Positions 1 through 11,924 of a DNA stretch of 64,000 nt are shown here, piece by piece. Both the position numbers and the translations under genes were made by a program. Numbering within the stretch: position 1 is the stretch's first letter; every line of letters begins with the position of its first letter. The DNA is taken from assembly GCA_050084985.1 (NCBI GenBank), contig JBITNC010000001.1:163618001-163682000 (forward strand). Reading direction: 5' to 3'. This DNA comes from Nageia nagi. Its lineage: Eukaryota > Pinophyta. The notes under the pieces are model-generated. The model did no database searches. It worked only from the letters and a program-made list of their open reading frames with translations, and was not told the DNA's origin.

Positions 1-48
1 TAAAGCAATTTCATACACTCTTATATCAAGAAAACTCTATAAAATTGT

Positions 49-1160
49 ATGGAAAAAGTAATTCGACGTGTAGCCCTCCCACACAAATGTGATGATATTC
101 TTAGGGAGGCACATGATGGCATAGATGGTGATCATTTCAATGGATATCTAACAAGTAAAAAGGTATTACAATCTAGAATGTGGTGGCCTACTCTCCACCA
201 TAATGCCTAATTTTATGTTAAGAGTTGCAATGTATTCCAAAGAATCGATCAATCATGAGCATAGGATGAACTCCCACTTCAACTAGTAGTACCCTTGAAA
301 CCATTTGAAAAGTGTTTGATCAAATTTGTCGATCCTATATCACCCCTACCATGTAAATTAGGTTCAAGATATATTATTACTAAGGTAGAATATCTCACTT
401 TATGGATAGAAGCAGAGGCATTAAAAGATTGTATAGCACTAACAATAGTCAAGTTCATATACAAAAATATAATTATAAGGTTTGGATGCCTAAAGGAAAT
501 CGTAAGCAATCAAGGGAAACATTTTCTCAATCACACTATTAATGAGTTACTAAATTTATGATTTAGCATAATTGGTGTTCCCCATACCACCCATAAGAAA
601 ATGGAGTCATCAAAGCGATCAACAAAATTCTTGAATGAATATTGACAAAAATTGTATCTATAATTTAGTTAGAATAGGAAGAAAAATTACCAATTGTACT
701 ATAAGCATACATAATAACTTATAAATGCCTAAATAAGAAAATACCATTTGAATTAGTTTATGGAATTGAAGCAATGATCCTTATGTAATTCCAAGTTCTA
801 TCATTAAGAATTGCCCTAGTAATATGACTTAATGAAAATTGATCACTACAAGAATGAATTTTTACTCTCGTCCAATTGGATGAAAATTGATAGATAGCAT
901 TATATAACCAAATGCAAGAAAAGTATTGATAAAAAGCATGATATTATAGATATATTAAAAATAAAAAATTCAGAATCAATGACTAATTCCTTTTATATGA
1001 TAGTCAGTATAAACATCATCCTAGAAAATTATGAATTCAATGGTTTGAGCTTTACATTTTCCACCATATTAAAGGTAAAGAAATAGTATAACTATAGATG
1101 TTAAACAAACTAATTCAACCAAGTTTTGTAATTGGCCATAGACTAAAGTAGTACACTCCT
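49..1160 (+). pseudogene. Ty3/gypsy integrase relic (3' end of pol)
   Basis: One frame runs from position 49 to 561 with only a few in-frame stops. It begins with a retroviral zinc-binding segment (HDGIDGDHFNGY, then WWPTL, then a damaged Cys-Cys pair) at 110-240. The integrase core follows at 290-560 (PFEKCLIKFVDPIS, LGSRYIITKVEYLT, FGCLKEIVSNQGKHFLNHT). The residue that is normally the second catalytic Asp (SDQG) is Asn here, so the enzyme would be dead. Beyond 561 fragments of the same protein persist in shifting frames to about 1160. The upstream RT and RNase H lie outside the window and no LTR was recognised downstream. The pattern resembles non-chromoviral gypsy elements (Tat/Athila side), but that assignment is tentative. 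Confidence 0.85.
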
Positions 1161-3632
1161 TGATAGGATGCATGATTCACATATTGAAATATGGAAATAA
1201 CTTTAAAAATACACTTGTATTATAGTAGTATAGATTATTTACATTAGATTTCAGATATATTCAAAATATTTATCGTTGTTTGTTTCTTTTTTCAACTTAA
1301 CAATACAAAATGCATCTCACCAAACACCTTATTAAATTGGGGAGTACATAGGGATCAAAACCAATAACATAAGTAATATCAAAATCAACCAAAACTAATA
1401 GTTCATACATTTGCAAATGATCCATAAAACCTACTTCAGTATTTAATTTGGATCTTCATACTTTGTTCATTTTAGTTCTTGCATAAATTAAAAAATGCAT
1501 ACCAAATCAAAAACACACAAAATGATGTACACACATATTTACCTTGGTTGGATTGATGTGGTCACTTTTATGATCCTTCTTTCTTCATTCTTTCATTTGT
1601 CTAAGCTGAATCACATGATCACTGTAGGCTCTCCACTAAATCCCTTTCTTGAATATGAGTACTCTCTTTTCAACAAAATTCCTTAAGCATAGTTCCACAT
1701 CTCTTGGCCCAAGATGACATATTTAGAAATATTCTTTTTATTATTCTTCTTTTTTCATCATGGCGATTATGTCATCCACTTCTTTCTCCATGGAAATAAT
1801 CTTGTCAATGTTCTTTTTCTATTTCTATGCAAACTTGAAATGTAGCTCCAATATTACTATCATGGTTTTGTTATTTTCCATAGAGTTTACAATAAAATGG
1901 AGTCTTCTACATTATTTTCAAACCTACACTAACTCCCTCTTTGGAAGAAAATCCACTAAAAAGGAATTCCATTTTTCCATACTCCTCCCTTTTATAACAT
2001 TAAGGGATTACAAATTTGTAGTTTATGGTTACATGGTGATAATATAATATTTATTATTTTTCCTCCTTTGCAATATGATATCTCACCCTCATAATAATAA
2101 TCTCCCTCATTTGTATTCCCATTGCATTATTTGGCCTCATATGGTTATATTCTCCTATTTTTTTAGATTTTACAAAACTATCAAAACTGCTTCTGGTGCC
2201 ATTTTGTCATGACCACAACTTCATGATAATAATTCCAAATGTCATGAAATTTCATCTAGGTGTTCTTGGATATACCTTAAGTGGTCCTAATTTCATTATT
2301 TAAATCCTTACTAGTAGCTCCCAACATTGTCATCAAGTTAGCCTCCAATATAGATTTGCACTTGGTAGTTGTCAAAATTTTGATTGTCATGAATGTAGAA
2401 TGAGAATTTACTATTTCGTGAGTGCAAAAAATTTCAAGTTTTTAATAAAAATACCTTCAAATTTTAACCATATGTTCACCATAATACGAGGTACCAATAA
2501 TTCAAATTTCAAGCTATGAATCAACCCAAGATGCTCTTGGTGATTCTATCAATAGAGCCTTCCATGCATATTTTGCATTTTGTATATTTAACTCCAAATT
2601 TTGAAAAGTCATAACTTAGAAACCATATCTCTATTTTATTCATCATTTGAAGCATTGAAATGTTGTAAGAGAGCTCTTTAATATAGAATGTAATAATCAA
2701 CAAAATTATAAACTTAAAAAATCACCTTTTTTAAGACTCCAAAATTCATTTTGGATTAGCAAAACAAAAACAATGTAGTAATACAACATACAACCAAAAA
2801 AAATTGATGGAAAACCACATTGTATAACCATTTCTCTATTTTCTCTTACTATGGGGATGATGGCAATCAAGTGGCTACTCCCAAATGGTGTTCTAATTCA
2901 CCCTTATGATAGATCCAATAATGTAGTAGCTACTCCCAATAACTTTGCTTGCTTTGAAGCCTCTCAATGATGCTTTTCCAACAACCACAACATATGTTCC
3001 AATTCCATGTTTAAAATTCCACCACCTTCATGCAATTGGATCATCACTACATGCAAATCCATTAGTCCAACTAAGATAAAATAGATCGAGAAAATAAAGA
3101 ATAAAAATACAAAGTAATAGAAAATTAAATCCCATAACATGAATTTATAGTGAATTTTGGTTAAAAATATTAATCCATGAAAAATTAAATGCATTAATTT
3201 AAAATATTCTCCTTTACCTTTGCATATGATAAATAACTCATAAACACAAGCAGAATATTTAAATTGCATTGGAATTTGAATCTCATCTCGAGAAACTAGC
3301 CAACATGAGTAGGGAGCACAAATTGGGATGCATGCATTTAATTCATATGACACCAACATAATGAATAGCATACTACCATTGATCCAATATATGACTATGA
3401 AACACCACCTCACCCACCACTACATGTCTCTGATACCCACTGAGTAAATTATGATAAAACCAACTCAACATGCAATACCACTCATCGATTTTAAACCCAA
3501 TAAAGATAATACCTCATAACCAAAAAACCCCCACCAAAGTAATCCTACCACTGCAAATGGAGTAGCAGATTCATTAGTAGCAGAGAGTTATAGAAGCCAT
3601 TGATAGAGAAACTAGAAATAGAGGTGAAAGAA
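1161..3632. other. AT-rich stretch with no recognisable gene
   Basis: The open frames here (for example 1760-2047 plus strand and 2964-3413 minus strand) are hydrophobic, compositionally biased translations of AT-rich DNA and match no family I know. Part of this stretch may be the untranslated 3' end or LTR of the gypsy relic, or the 5' leader of relic X, but no terminal repeats could be paired by eye. Confidence 0.5.
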
Positions 3633-4066
3633 ATGGCACCAAAAAGGAAGTAACCACATCCAATAAATTATGATAAGGATCGATTTGTGGAAAGCTTTCT
3701 CGACTACCATTTCATGGAGGTACTAGATGAGGTGGATGGAATCGATGAATGCATTTCGTACATTAATACCATGAAATTGGAGGACCCTAATGTTACAGAT
3801 ACATGATTAGATGTAGAGAAATTAACACTAGAATAGTTTAAGGTGTTTGATGCAATAGATTTGTAGAACCTACTGAATATGCTGAATTTATGCTCTTATG
3901 GGAATGTGGTGAAGTTTATCTACAATTGTTACCATAATAATATGTTATGGATAGATAAGCTATATGAAATTACAAAAGAAGTGGTTGAACAAGTTATTGA
4001 TCTAAAGATAGAGGGAGTCAACCATGATCATTTGATGGTAAGAAAGAACTCAGTAAGAGCTAAGAC
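3633..4066 (+). pseudogene. Relic X, 5' part (unrecognised coding sequence)
   Basis: From an ATG at 3633 one frame reads MAPKRK, then charged, ordinary-looking protein (DRFVESFLDYHF, FKVFDAIDL, MLNLCSYGNVVKFIYN) up to 4066. It has four internal stops, each explicable as CAA, CAG or CGA with the first C turned to T. At 4067 the frame is cut by the Copia-1 insertion. It resumes in the same frame immediately after the right-hand target duplication (11920-11924). The product is not recognised. Its large size and later coiled-coil region suggest a structural or gag-like protein, but this is inference. It is certainly inactive. Confidence 0.6.
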
Positions 4067-4536
4067 TAATGAATTTAATCCTTTTTGAATAAACTCTAAA
4101 CTACTAAGATCTCATGGAGGTTCATACAACAACAATACAAAAACTCAATAACATAAGGCAATCTCACAAATAACACAAGATATAAGTGGTTCCTTCCTCC
4201 TTGGAAGTACATCCACTAACTAAGATCTTCTTATTTTGAATGACTCTCTTACAAAATATCTCCTCTCTCTTCAAATCCTAATCCTAGCTTTACAATAATT
4301 CTAATATAATGAGAGGAGGGGTACCTCTCAATTTATAAGGAGAAACCCATCCTTTAACCTCCCTTTGACCCAAGGGTAAGGTTAAAGATGTTTCTATTTT
4401 AATCCTATTTCTAAATTTATTCCTCTTTCTATTTTTATTTCTTTAATGATTTAAGGTATCTAAAAATACTTTAAGTATTAAGTGAATTTACATTTAAAGA
4501 GAAATATAATACAATATTACATTATAAATTCTAACA
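4067..4536 (-). repeat. Copia-1 3' LTR
   Basis: This copy is 470 bp and aligns end to end with 11450-11919. Its plus-strand start TAATGAATTT corresponds to TGATGAATTT in the other copy, and it ends CTAACA where the other ends CTAATA. So each LTR has one mutated terminal dinucleotide and the ancestral termini were TG...CA. AAGAC directly precedes it. Confidence 0.93.
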
Positions 4537-4548
4537 CTCTCCCTTAAT
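4537..4548 (-). promoter_or_regulatory. Copia-1 polypurine tract
   Basis: On the minus strand the sequence ATTAAGGGAGAG directly precedes the 3' LTR. This is the expected position of the plus-strand primer for reverse transcription. Confidence 0.75.
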
Positions 4549-5527
4549 GTAATATTGGAATAGATCTTAAAGAAAGAAGAGAGAGAGTTGTCTTCCAAAA
4601 AGATACAGGCAAAGATGAGAACTTTTACATCATTGAGAAATAAGCAAGATCTTATTTTGAGACTCATTACAACACCATTTGATAAAATGGTTTACAATAT
4701 AATCAATAACCATAATTGGTTTCACTGTAAGTATATTTGATCAACATTGACTTGATATGTGAGCCTCCATGAGTTGTATAAAGCAACCTGCATTCTCAAG
4801 ATTAAACTTGCAAGCTACAATAAGCTCATAAAAAAGACCTATTAGATGCATTATATAAACATTTATATAAATCACAATATAAATAAACTAAGTAATGCCA
4901 TCAATAAACTGATCAATGATGCACTATAATTCATCACAAAGATGCCAAACCAATACTTATGGTCATATGTTGTATATTTGAAACATGTGTTAATCAAACA
5001 AGAGCATATGCATATATAACAAACTCAAATATGGATAACCAAATAGTGCCAATAAACACATACTGATTCCTCACATAGTGATAACAAAAAATGTACCATG
5101 AGTTCCTCATAGAGAGCGAACTAACCATAAAGGTGTACATTTAGATCAACACTATACAACAAAAAATACTTCTAGGGATGAAGTTATCATCATAGACATG
5201 AATTCATATAGGAATTCAGACTTCACTCCCCCTTAATAACTTCACTACTATAATAAATTATCAAAGTGAGCACATAAAGTTTCTTACCATGGCTAGTGAA
5301 TAAATTAGGAGAGACGAATTCAAATGAACAGAGTTGTAGTTGTTGCATCAAGAACTTTCTTGTTGATACAATGTGTTTGGATTTGTGATACACTATAATT
5401 CATCCAAGCTCATACTTATAGTTACCAAAAGAGGAATGTATAAACAAAAGATATAAATCAAACAAAATTTGAATAACTTTATTAATAAGGTAGAAATGAT
5501 AATGGATTCAATAAGAATTCAACATTT
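4549..5527 (-). other. Copia-1 3' untranslated region
   Basis: Between the end of the pol frame and the polypurine tract lie about 980 bp without coding similarity. No separate gene was seen. The length is larger than in compact copia elements and may include unrecognised sequence. Confidence 0.5.
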
Positions 5528-6180
5528 ACTTCCCTTTTAAGGATAACTTCACCAACCCAATAGACTCCTTAAGCTTACAAAACTAACCTTTAAGAAGGGT
5601 TTTGGTGAATAAATTAGTAGATTTTAGGACTGTTGGACAATATTGCAAGTGTAGAAGACCATCCAAAACCTTCTCTCTAATGAAGTGATCTTGAATTTCT
5701 ATGTGCTTTGTTCTCTAAAGGAAAATAGGATTTTTTGCCAAAGAAGTATTTTATTTATTATATAAAGAAAAATTAGATTGAAAAACTTGCTCATACCAAA
5801 CTTATTTCATAATATGCCTCAATAATATGGCTTCTTGGCCTACAAGTGACATTACATGATATTCAATATAAGTGGTGGAGAGTGCAGTAGTAGGTTGCTT
5901 CTTGGAAGCCCAAGAGATAGAACCTAAACCAAGACTAAACACATAAGTATAGGTTGATTTTATATCATATCTATCTCTCCCATAATTATAATATGAGAAT
6001 CTTGAGGGAACAAATAAGGGTAACTTATCATATTTGAGAGCAAGATCTTTAGTGCTCACAACATACCTCAAAATTTGCTTAACAAAATTGAAGTGTTCAA
6101 CATATGGTTTTTGCATAAAGTGAGCCATCAAATTCATATAAAAGGCAATATTTAGCCTAGAGATAGTCAAGTAAATAAAA
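5528..6180 (-). pseudogene. Copia-1 RNase H and C-terminal tail
   Basis: The frame 5802-6170 encodes the copia RNase H region: HFNFVKQILRYVVSTKDLAL, then a stretch ending SWASKKQPTTALSTTYIEYH, which corresponds to the conserved SWxSKKQxxVALSSxEAEY motif with some acidic positions altered. Leftward, in other frames, the usual copia tail is visible (TKHIEIQDHFIREKV, then STNLFTKTLLKG) to about 5528. It belongs to the polyprotein that removes the RNA strand after reverse transcription. Frameshifts separate it from the RT. Confidence 0.88.
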
Positions 6181-7060
6181 CTACCAATAAGTTACTTGTA
6201 AGCTATAGCATCTATCAATTGAGATTTGGAACTGAGAGACATAGTGATTCTAGGAGAGATAGGGATTGTAGCATACGTGCATTCTTTCATTCCAAATTTT
6301 TATAATATATCTGATATATACTTATATTGACTAAGGTAAGTACAACCCTAATATTGGTACACTTTCCTACCAAGGTATTAGTGCAATAAACCAAGGTTTG
6401 TCATTTTGAAGGTCACCTTAAGTTTGGAGATGCACTCTTAGATGAAGACTATATTGTTCGCTGTAATCAATAGATCATTAACATAAAGAAGAATAAATAA
6501 TAAGTATTTTTATTGGTTGAGCACATAAAGATCTATATTAAAGAAGCATTTTAAAAAACTAATTTCCTCAAAGAATCCTAAAATCTTATGGTACCAGGCA
6601 CTAGGTGCTTGCTTACATCCATACAAAGACTTCTTTAATTTGTGAACAAAAGATTCTTTTCCTTCCATAACAAACCCTTCTAGTTGATTCATGTAGATTT
6701 CCACATCTAAATCACCATTGAGAAAGGCACTCTTAACATCAAGTTGAAATAATTTCCATCCTTGAGCTACTGAGAGAGCAAGAATTACCCTGACAGTAGG
6801 CATCTTTGCCACTAGAGAAAAGGTTTTTTCATAATCAACTCAATATTTTTGAGCAAAAATTTTGGCTGCTAACCTTGCTTTGTATTTCTCAATTTCTTCA
6901 ACTAAATTATATTTGATATTATAAACCCATTTTTTACTAATCACATTGTGTTCATTAGGATAAGGAACCAAATCTCAAGTTTGATTCTTCATTAGAGCCT
7001 CATACTCCACTTGCATGGTATTCATCCAACATTCCTACTTAGAAGCTTTTTTGAATGATG
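6181..7060 (-). pseudogene. Copia-1 reverse transcriptase
   Basis: The clearest part is at 6510-6812: WKLFQLDVKSAFLNGDLDVE, then IYMNQLEGFV, then HKLKKSLYGCKQAPSAWYHK. These are the conserved fingers and palm motifs of the copia RT, including the first catalytic Asp region (QLDVKSAFLNG). The segments on either side are recognisable only in other frames (upstream part at 6820-7060; downstream part at 6200-6500, where the YVDD region should lie but is not legible). The gene is broken by several stops and frameshifts. Confidence 0.88.
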
Positions 7061-8010
7061 AGGGCTCATTCTTACTATGAATTTTGAAAAATAAAGATTT
7101 ATTTAGAGTCTACTCCTTGTTATGCTTTGTGTTGGGGAGTTTTATTCCTTAGATGATAAATCTACACTGACATCCACCGAGATAGGTGCAACAAAAGAAT
7201 CATCATCCTTATCTAGGTTTTCATGAGAAATATATTCTTCAGGAAGTTCATTTAACTTGAAATCCCTTGAGATAAAAATTTCTCTAGCAAAAGGTTGATA
7301 TAGCCTATAGCCTCTATGTTGATTATCATAACTAACAAAGATATACTTTTCGGATTTCTTATCCATCTTCTTCCTTTTCTTAGGAACAACAAAGGCATAA
7401 GCATCACAACTAAAGACTCTAAAGTGAGAGATGTTAGGTTTCTTTCCTATATATGCATCATAAAATTTTTTTCCTTAAAATACTTTTGTAAGATACCTAT
7501 TTAAGATGTAGATTGTAGTATTTATAGCTTCACCCCATAAGAAGCTAGGAAGATCACCCAACATACATATAGCCATTTCTTGAATGGTTCTATTCTTCCT
7601 TTCAGCCACATTGTTCTATTTAAGAGTATAATGGATTGTAAAATGCCTCTTGATTTCATACTTGGTACAATAATAATTAAATTCATTACTATTATACTCA
7701 CCCCCATTATCAGATCTTAACATCTTGATTTTGAATCTAGACTAATTTTTTTACCAAGGATTTGAAATCATTGAACCTATCAAAGGTTTTATCCATGTGC
7801 TCTAAAACATAACCAAATTTTATCCTACTAAAGTCATCAATAAAGGTTAAAACATAAGATGCTCTCCCTAGAGACTTAATTAGAAATGGACCCATCAAAT
7901 CTGAATGCACAAGCTAAAGAAGTTGAGTTGCTCTAGTTGCCTTATCCTTAGCAAATTTTTGCTGATTCATTTTACCTATAATACACTTCTCACAAAGACA
8001 ATTATAGATG
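7061..8010 (-). pseudogene. Copia-1 integrase
   Basis: Read on the minus strand, the copia integrase is scattered over frames: LVHSDLMGPF near 7905, VLTFIDDFSR near 7850, SDNGGEYNSNEF near 7700 and VAERKNRTIQEMA near 7600. The downstream GYRLYQPFAREIFISRDF region at 7142-7366 is the usual end of the copia integrase module. The two catalytic Asp regions are readable, but intervening stops and shifts make it inactive. It would have inserted the element cDNA, producing 5-bp duplications like the AAGAC seen here. Confidence 0.87.
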
Positions 8011-8260
8011 AAATTGCAAGCAAACCTTTTACAAGTTCATGATATTCAATAACTTGAATTTTCTAATGGTTAAGGTGGCCTAAACGATGGTGCCAAAGAT
8101 TACCTCTAGAGCAAACATTAGTTGCAAGGCACATCTTTATTGGAGATTGATCCATAATGTAAAGATCATCTTTCACTAATCCTTTCACCAAAGTAGCAAT
8201 ACCCTTTTTCATGCACCAATACTATGGGGTAAACTCAAAAGAGTAACCTTTATTTACAAC

Positions 8261-9480
8261 CTAAACTATAGAAAAAAGATTCATAGTAAGTTTAGGCATA
8301 TAAAGTACATTCTTAAGAATCGTTCCTTGCAACCACACACTCCCAATACCTTGAACTTTAAGGACTAAATTATCACCTATCATAATTGCATCTTTTTTAT
8401 GTTTATGAAAATTTTCAAACTTATTTTTTTCAAAACACATATGATTAGTGCATCTAGAATCAATAATCCAATCATGGAAAAAAGTGCATGACTTAGAGTA
8501 AAAAGCAACAACATAACCAAAATGTTTGTTCTTCTTCTTGTTATTAGAATTATTTGATTTTTTAGATTCTTTTCCACCTTGACCTTTCTTTTTCTTGAAG
8601 TAGTCAACTTCTTTATGGCCATAGCTGCCATAGAAATTACAATTTCCATCTTGCTTTTTCTTTTTCTTATGATAATAAACTTCCATATGACTATAAATGT
8701 TACAAAAATTATAAGTTCCATCAAATTTATCTTTGGTTCTCTTGAACTTATCTTGACCATAATTTTTCCTATTTCCACCATTCTTGAAGTTCTTCTTAGG
8801 AGCATGAGAACCATTCTTTTGGTTATGACCCTTGTTTTTGAATTGAGGATTCATTGGTCCTAGTGCCATAGAGGATTTCTTAGGAGTGGTGACCAAAGCT
8901 TTATTGTTAAGTGTTTCCACATGTTTTAATAGATGCTTAGACAAAATTTCTAAGGATACCAATTCTTTCTCATCATCAAGATTAGTTTCAATAATAGTCA
9001 CAAAAAATTTAAACTTAGAATAAAGGCTTTGAAGGATGATGAAAGTCAAAAACTCATTGTTGATCCAATTGCAACTACATTCCACAAGTTGAGTCCTAAT
9101 ATCAATGACCTTATTTAGATATATTGCCACACTTTCTTTTTCTTCTTGATGAGTTTGCAGTAATTTCTAAAGAATGGTAAACCTCCTAGAGGCTTTAGTA
9201 CCAAGATAAATACTTTTTAATTTATCCTAAGCTTCCTTTGCAGAGTTTGATGAAGATATCATGAGAAGGATCTCATCTAAAATTGCATGAAAGATCATAA
9301 AGGTTGCCTAATCATTCTTTATGTTGTAAGCTTCAAGTTCCTTCTCTCTAGGTAGAGTGACTTATTTTTCACTAACAATCATCCAAATTTTTTATGCTTG
9401 AAGTTCTGCTTTCATTCTAGATTTCCAAATATCAAAGTTGGAACCATCCAAGATATGCTTGCATGAAAAGAGTCTCCCAT
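8261..9480 (-). pseudogene. Copia-1 Gag and aspartic protease
   Basis: Translation probably began at the ATG whose complement lies at 9478-9480 (MGDSFHASI). Gag (UBN2 type) is fragmented until 9130, where a 289-codon frame covers the Gag C-terminus. It has a lysine- and glycine-rich stretch with two degenerate zinc knuckles (for example CNFYGSYGHKEVDYF, where the usual second Cys and the final Cys are changed). The protease follows with WIIDSRCTNHM at about 8450-8490, in which the usual Asp-Ser-Gly active-site triplet is Asp-Ser-Arg. This frame is the longest intact frame of the element. Confidence 0.88.
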
Positions 9481-11430
9481 TGCTACAAAATAATATGAAG
9501 GAAATAAACAATGTAAGCATATTTGTTGAATTTTTTTAAAAAAAAATCATCATGCAAATACATGTATGAACTAATCAATAAATCAAATGCTAAACTAATA
9601 ATAGAAATAATAACCATACATCCAAAATCTTCATCACCAAGGATAATTGTAAAGAGTTGAGGCTTGTTTTCTTGTATAAAAATTAGGCCTTCACTTGGAT
9701 GCTTGCAAGGAGTCCAAGACCTACCAATCCTCAACCAGTTCCCCTTAGGAAGTAATATACTCTTACAAGAAGAAGTAATAGCTATTTTTTAAGGTTGTGA
9801 CATATGTTGGATTGACTAAATTAATTATCTTGATTAAATTTTTAGTTTTCCTCCTAAGTTATTATGATAATCCCTAAATGGATGGATAGACATGGGTATC
9901 ACTACACACATGCCTATCCACCTATATAGAGTTAAATCCAGACCAATAGAGGACTTAGGAGGAATTGAGAAGTACAAACTTTTCACCATTCGGGTTGTTA
10001 AATTAAAAGGCTTTAGTCTACCTTATCCTCACCTTATGGCTCCCCAAAAAAATCATGTTACGGAATAATCATGCAGATGTGTTCATTTTAGGGGAAGCAA
10101 TTTGTCAATATTTACATACTTTATGTATAAAGTAAAGTGCAAAATAAAAAAATGCTTTAAATGTAAAACTTCATCCACACTTTTACAATAGGTATGAGCT
10201 AAAGAGTCCAATGGTTTTTTTTAACAACCCCTAATGGACTTTTTTTTACAATGTGTTCATTTAACTTTTAAGAAACCACATTAATTTAAATAACAACATT
10301 CAAACCCTAAGAGTCCAATGGGTATTATTAAAAAACCCTAATGGATCTCCTTTAATAAAAGGCTCATTAATTTAATTAACAACATTAAAACCCTAAGAGA
10401 CCAATGGGTATTGTTAAAAACCCCTAATGGATATCTATACAAAAAAGGTTCATTAAATTCTCCCCCTTGTTACTTAAAAATAAATAATTTCATTAGCCAT
10501 CCACATGTGCAATAATTATGATTTAAAAAAAAAAAATTAAAATTATACATTTAAAATTATTTCTCTTTCAAAAAAAATTAGCAAACATAGGTTTGAATGC
10601 ATAATTGATATGAACATTAAGACAAAAAATTAATTCATGCTAACAATGAATTCTTGTATGTGATAAATGTATTCATCCACATTAATCCAAGCTTTCATTA
10701 ACTCATGCAAGATTTTCAAATTTATTAAGTGCTTAGATTAAGTTTGTAAAATAGCACTTAAATAAAGCTATTTAGTAATTTATTAAGTTGTAAAAATATA
10801 TATATAAAAGCTTGAATGTTAAAAAACATGCAATGTTTTAAAAACTTGCAATATTGTCTACTGAAGCAAAGGAGGGCATGAATGGATTACTAGACTTTTT
10901 TTTATTTACTTTTTTTTATAAATATATTGTAATAAATTAATAAACCTATTAATTTATAATAACAAAATTTGTAATTTTTGAATTTGTATATGTTTTTTTT
11001 TTAAAATATACTACCTTGTATGCATGCAATAATGTACGATATTTGCATGCAACAATGCATGATTTTTTTATGCATGCAATAATGCATGTTTTTTTACAAA
11101 CAAACTAGTGTAGTATTGTAAAAAAATGTAGTAACAACATGATTGTAAAAAATTGCAAGACTTGCACATGTAGCTACACATTAAGCAATTTATTAAAAAT
11201 TGCAACTAACAAATTATTGTTAGTAGATAATAATGTATAATAATTGAACTAACATGCTAGTAAAAAAAAAAAAAAATTTGCTAAACTTAAGCTCATCACA
11301 AAAATTAGTGATAAAAGGAAAATTTGACAAGAAGAGATAGAAGATTATATGTTCAAACCTTTTTATCTCAACAAAGTAGATGTAGCAGGTGAAGGAATAA
11401 CCCTCAAAGACATTGATGAGAAGCCTCTAA
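9481..11430 (-). other. Copia-1 5' leader with short tandem repeats
   Basis: About 1.95 kb separate the primer binding site from the Gag start, long for a copia leader. At 10200-10460 there are about three degenerate copies of a ~87-bp unit containing CCAATGGGTATT and ACCCTAATGGAT. At 11015-11095 TGCATGCAATAATGCATG-like units recur. No second element with its own termini was identified, but a decayed insertion inside the leader is possible. Confidence 0.5.
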
Positions 11431-11449
11431 GAACTACTCTAATACCACT
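11431..11449 (-). promoter_or_regulatory. Copia-1 primer binding site
   Basis: Immediately inside the 5' LTR the minus strand reads TGGTATTAGAGTAG. This is close to TGGTATCAGAGC, the complement of the initiator methionine tRNA 3' end used by most plant copia elements. Confidence 0.85.
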
Positions 11450-11919
11450 TGATGAATTTAATACTTTCTAAATAAACTCTAAACTCCTAATATCTCATGG
11501 AAGTTCATACAACAACAATACAAAAACTCAATAACATAAGCCAATCTCATAAATAACACAAGATATAAGTGGTTCTTCCCTCCTTGGGAGTACATCCACT
11601 AACTAAGATCTTCTTATTCTAAATAACTCTCTTATAGAATATCTTCTCTCTCTTCAAACCCTAATCTTAGCTTTACAACAATTCCAATACAATGAGAGGA
11701 GGGGTACCTCTCAATTTATAAAGAGAAACACATCCTTTAACCTCCCTTTGACCCAAGGGTAAGGTTAAAGATGTTTTTATTTTAATCCTATTTCTAAATT
11801 TATTCCTCTTTCTATTTTTATTTCTTTAATGCTTTAAGGTATCTAAAGATACTTTAAGAATTAAGTGAATTTACATTTAAAGAGAAATATAATACAATAT
11901 TACATTATAAATTCTAATA
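11450..11919 (-). repeat. Copia-1 5' LTR
   Basis: This is the 470-bp partner of the repeat at 4067-4536. It starts TGATGAATTT on the plus strand and is followed by the target duplication AAGAC (11920-11924). Confidence 0.93.
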
Positions 11920-11924
11920 AAGAC

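Larger units (their letters stand above)
4067..11919 (-). mobile_element. Copia-1, complete Ty1/copia retrotransposon inserted in relic X
   Basis: The element is 7,853 bp. It is bounded by two 470-bp LTRs (4067-4536 and 11450-11919) and flanked by the 5-bp duplication AAGAC at 4062-4066 and 11920-11924. It lies on the minus strand: the primer binding site adjoins the right LTR, the polypurine tract adjoins the left LTR, and the coding order from right to left is Gag, protease, integrase, RT, RNase H, the copia order. By hand I count about 30 differences between the LTRs (about 6%), mostly transitions, so it is an old insertion. All coding domains carry stops and frameshifts, so it is non-autonomous now. 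A solo LTR of the same family occurs at 34050-40262. Confidence 0.93.

Noticed and set aside
2850-2866. 16-bp identity TATGGGGATGATGGCA with 27313-27328 as evidence of a shared element
   Set aside because: The similarity does not extend on either side; it is too short to support homology.
2964-3413. 149-codon minus-strand membrane protein
   Set aside because: It is hydrophobic translation of AT-rich DNA with no recognisable motif, and there is no supporting context.
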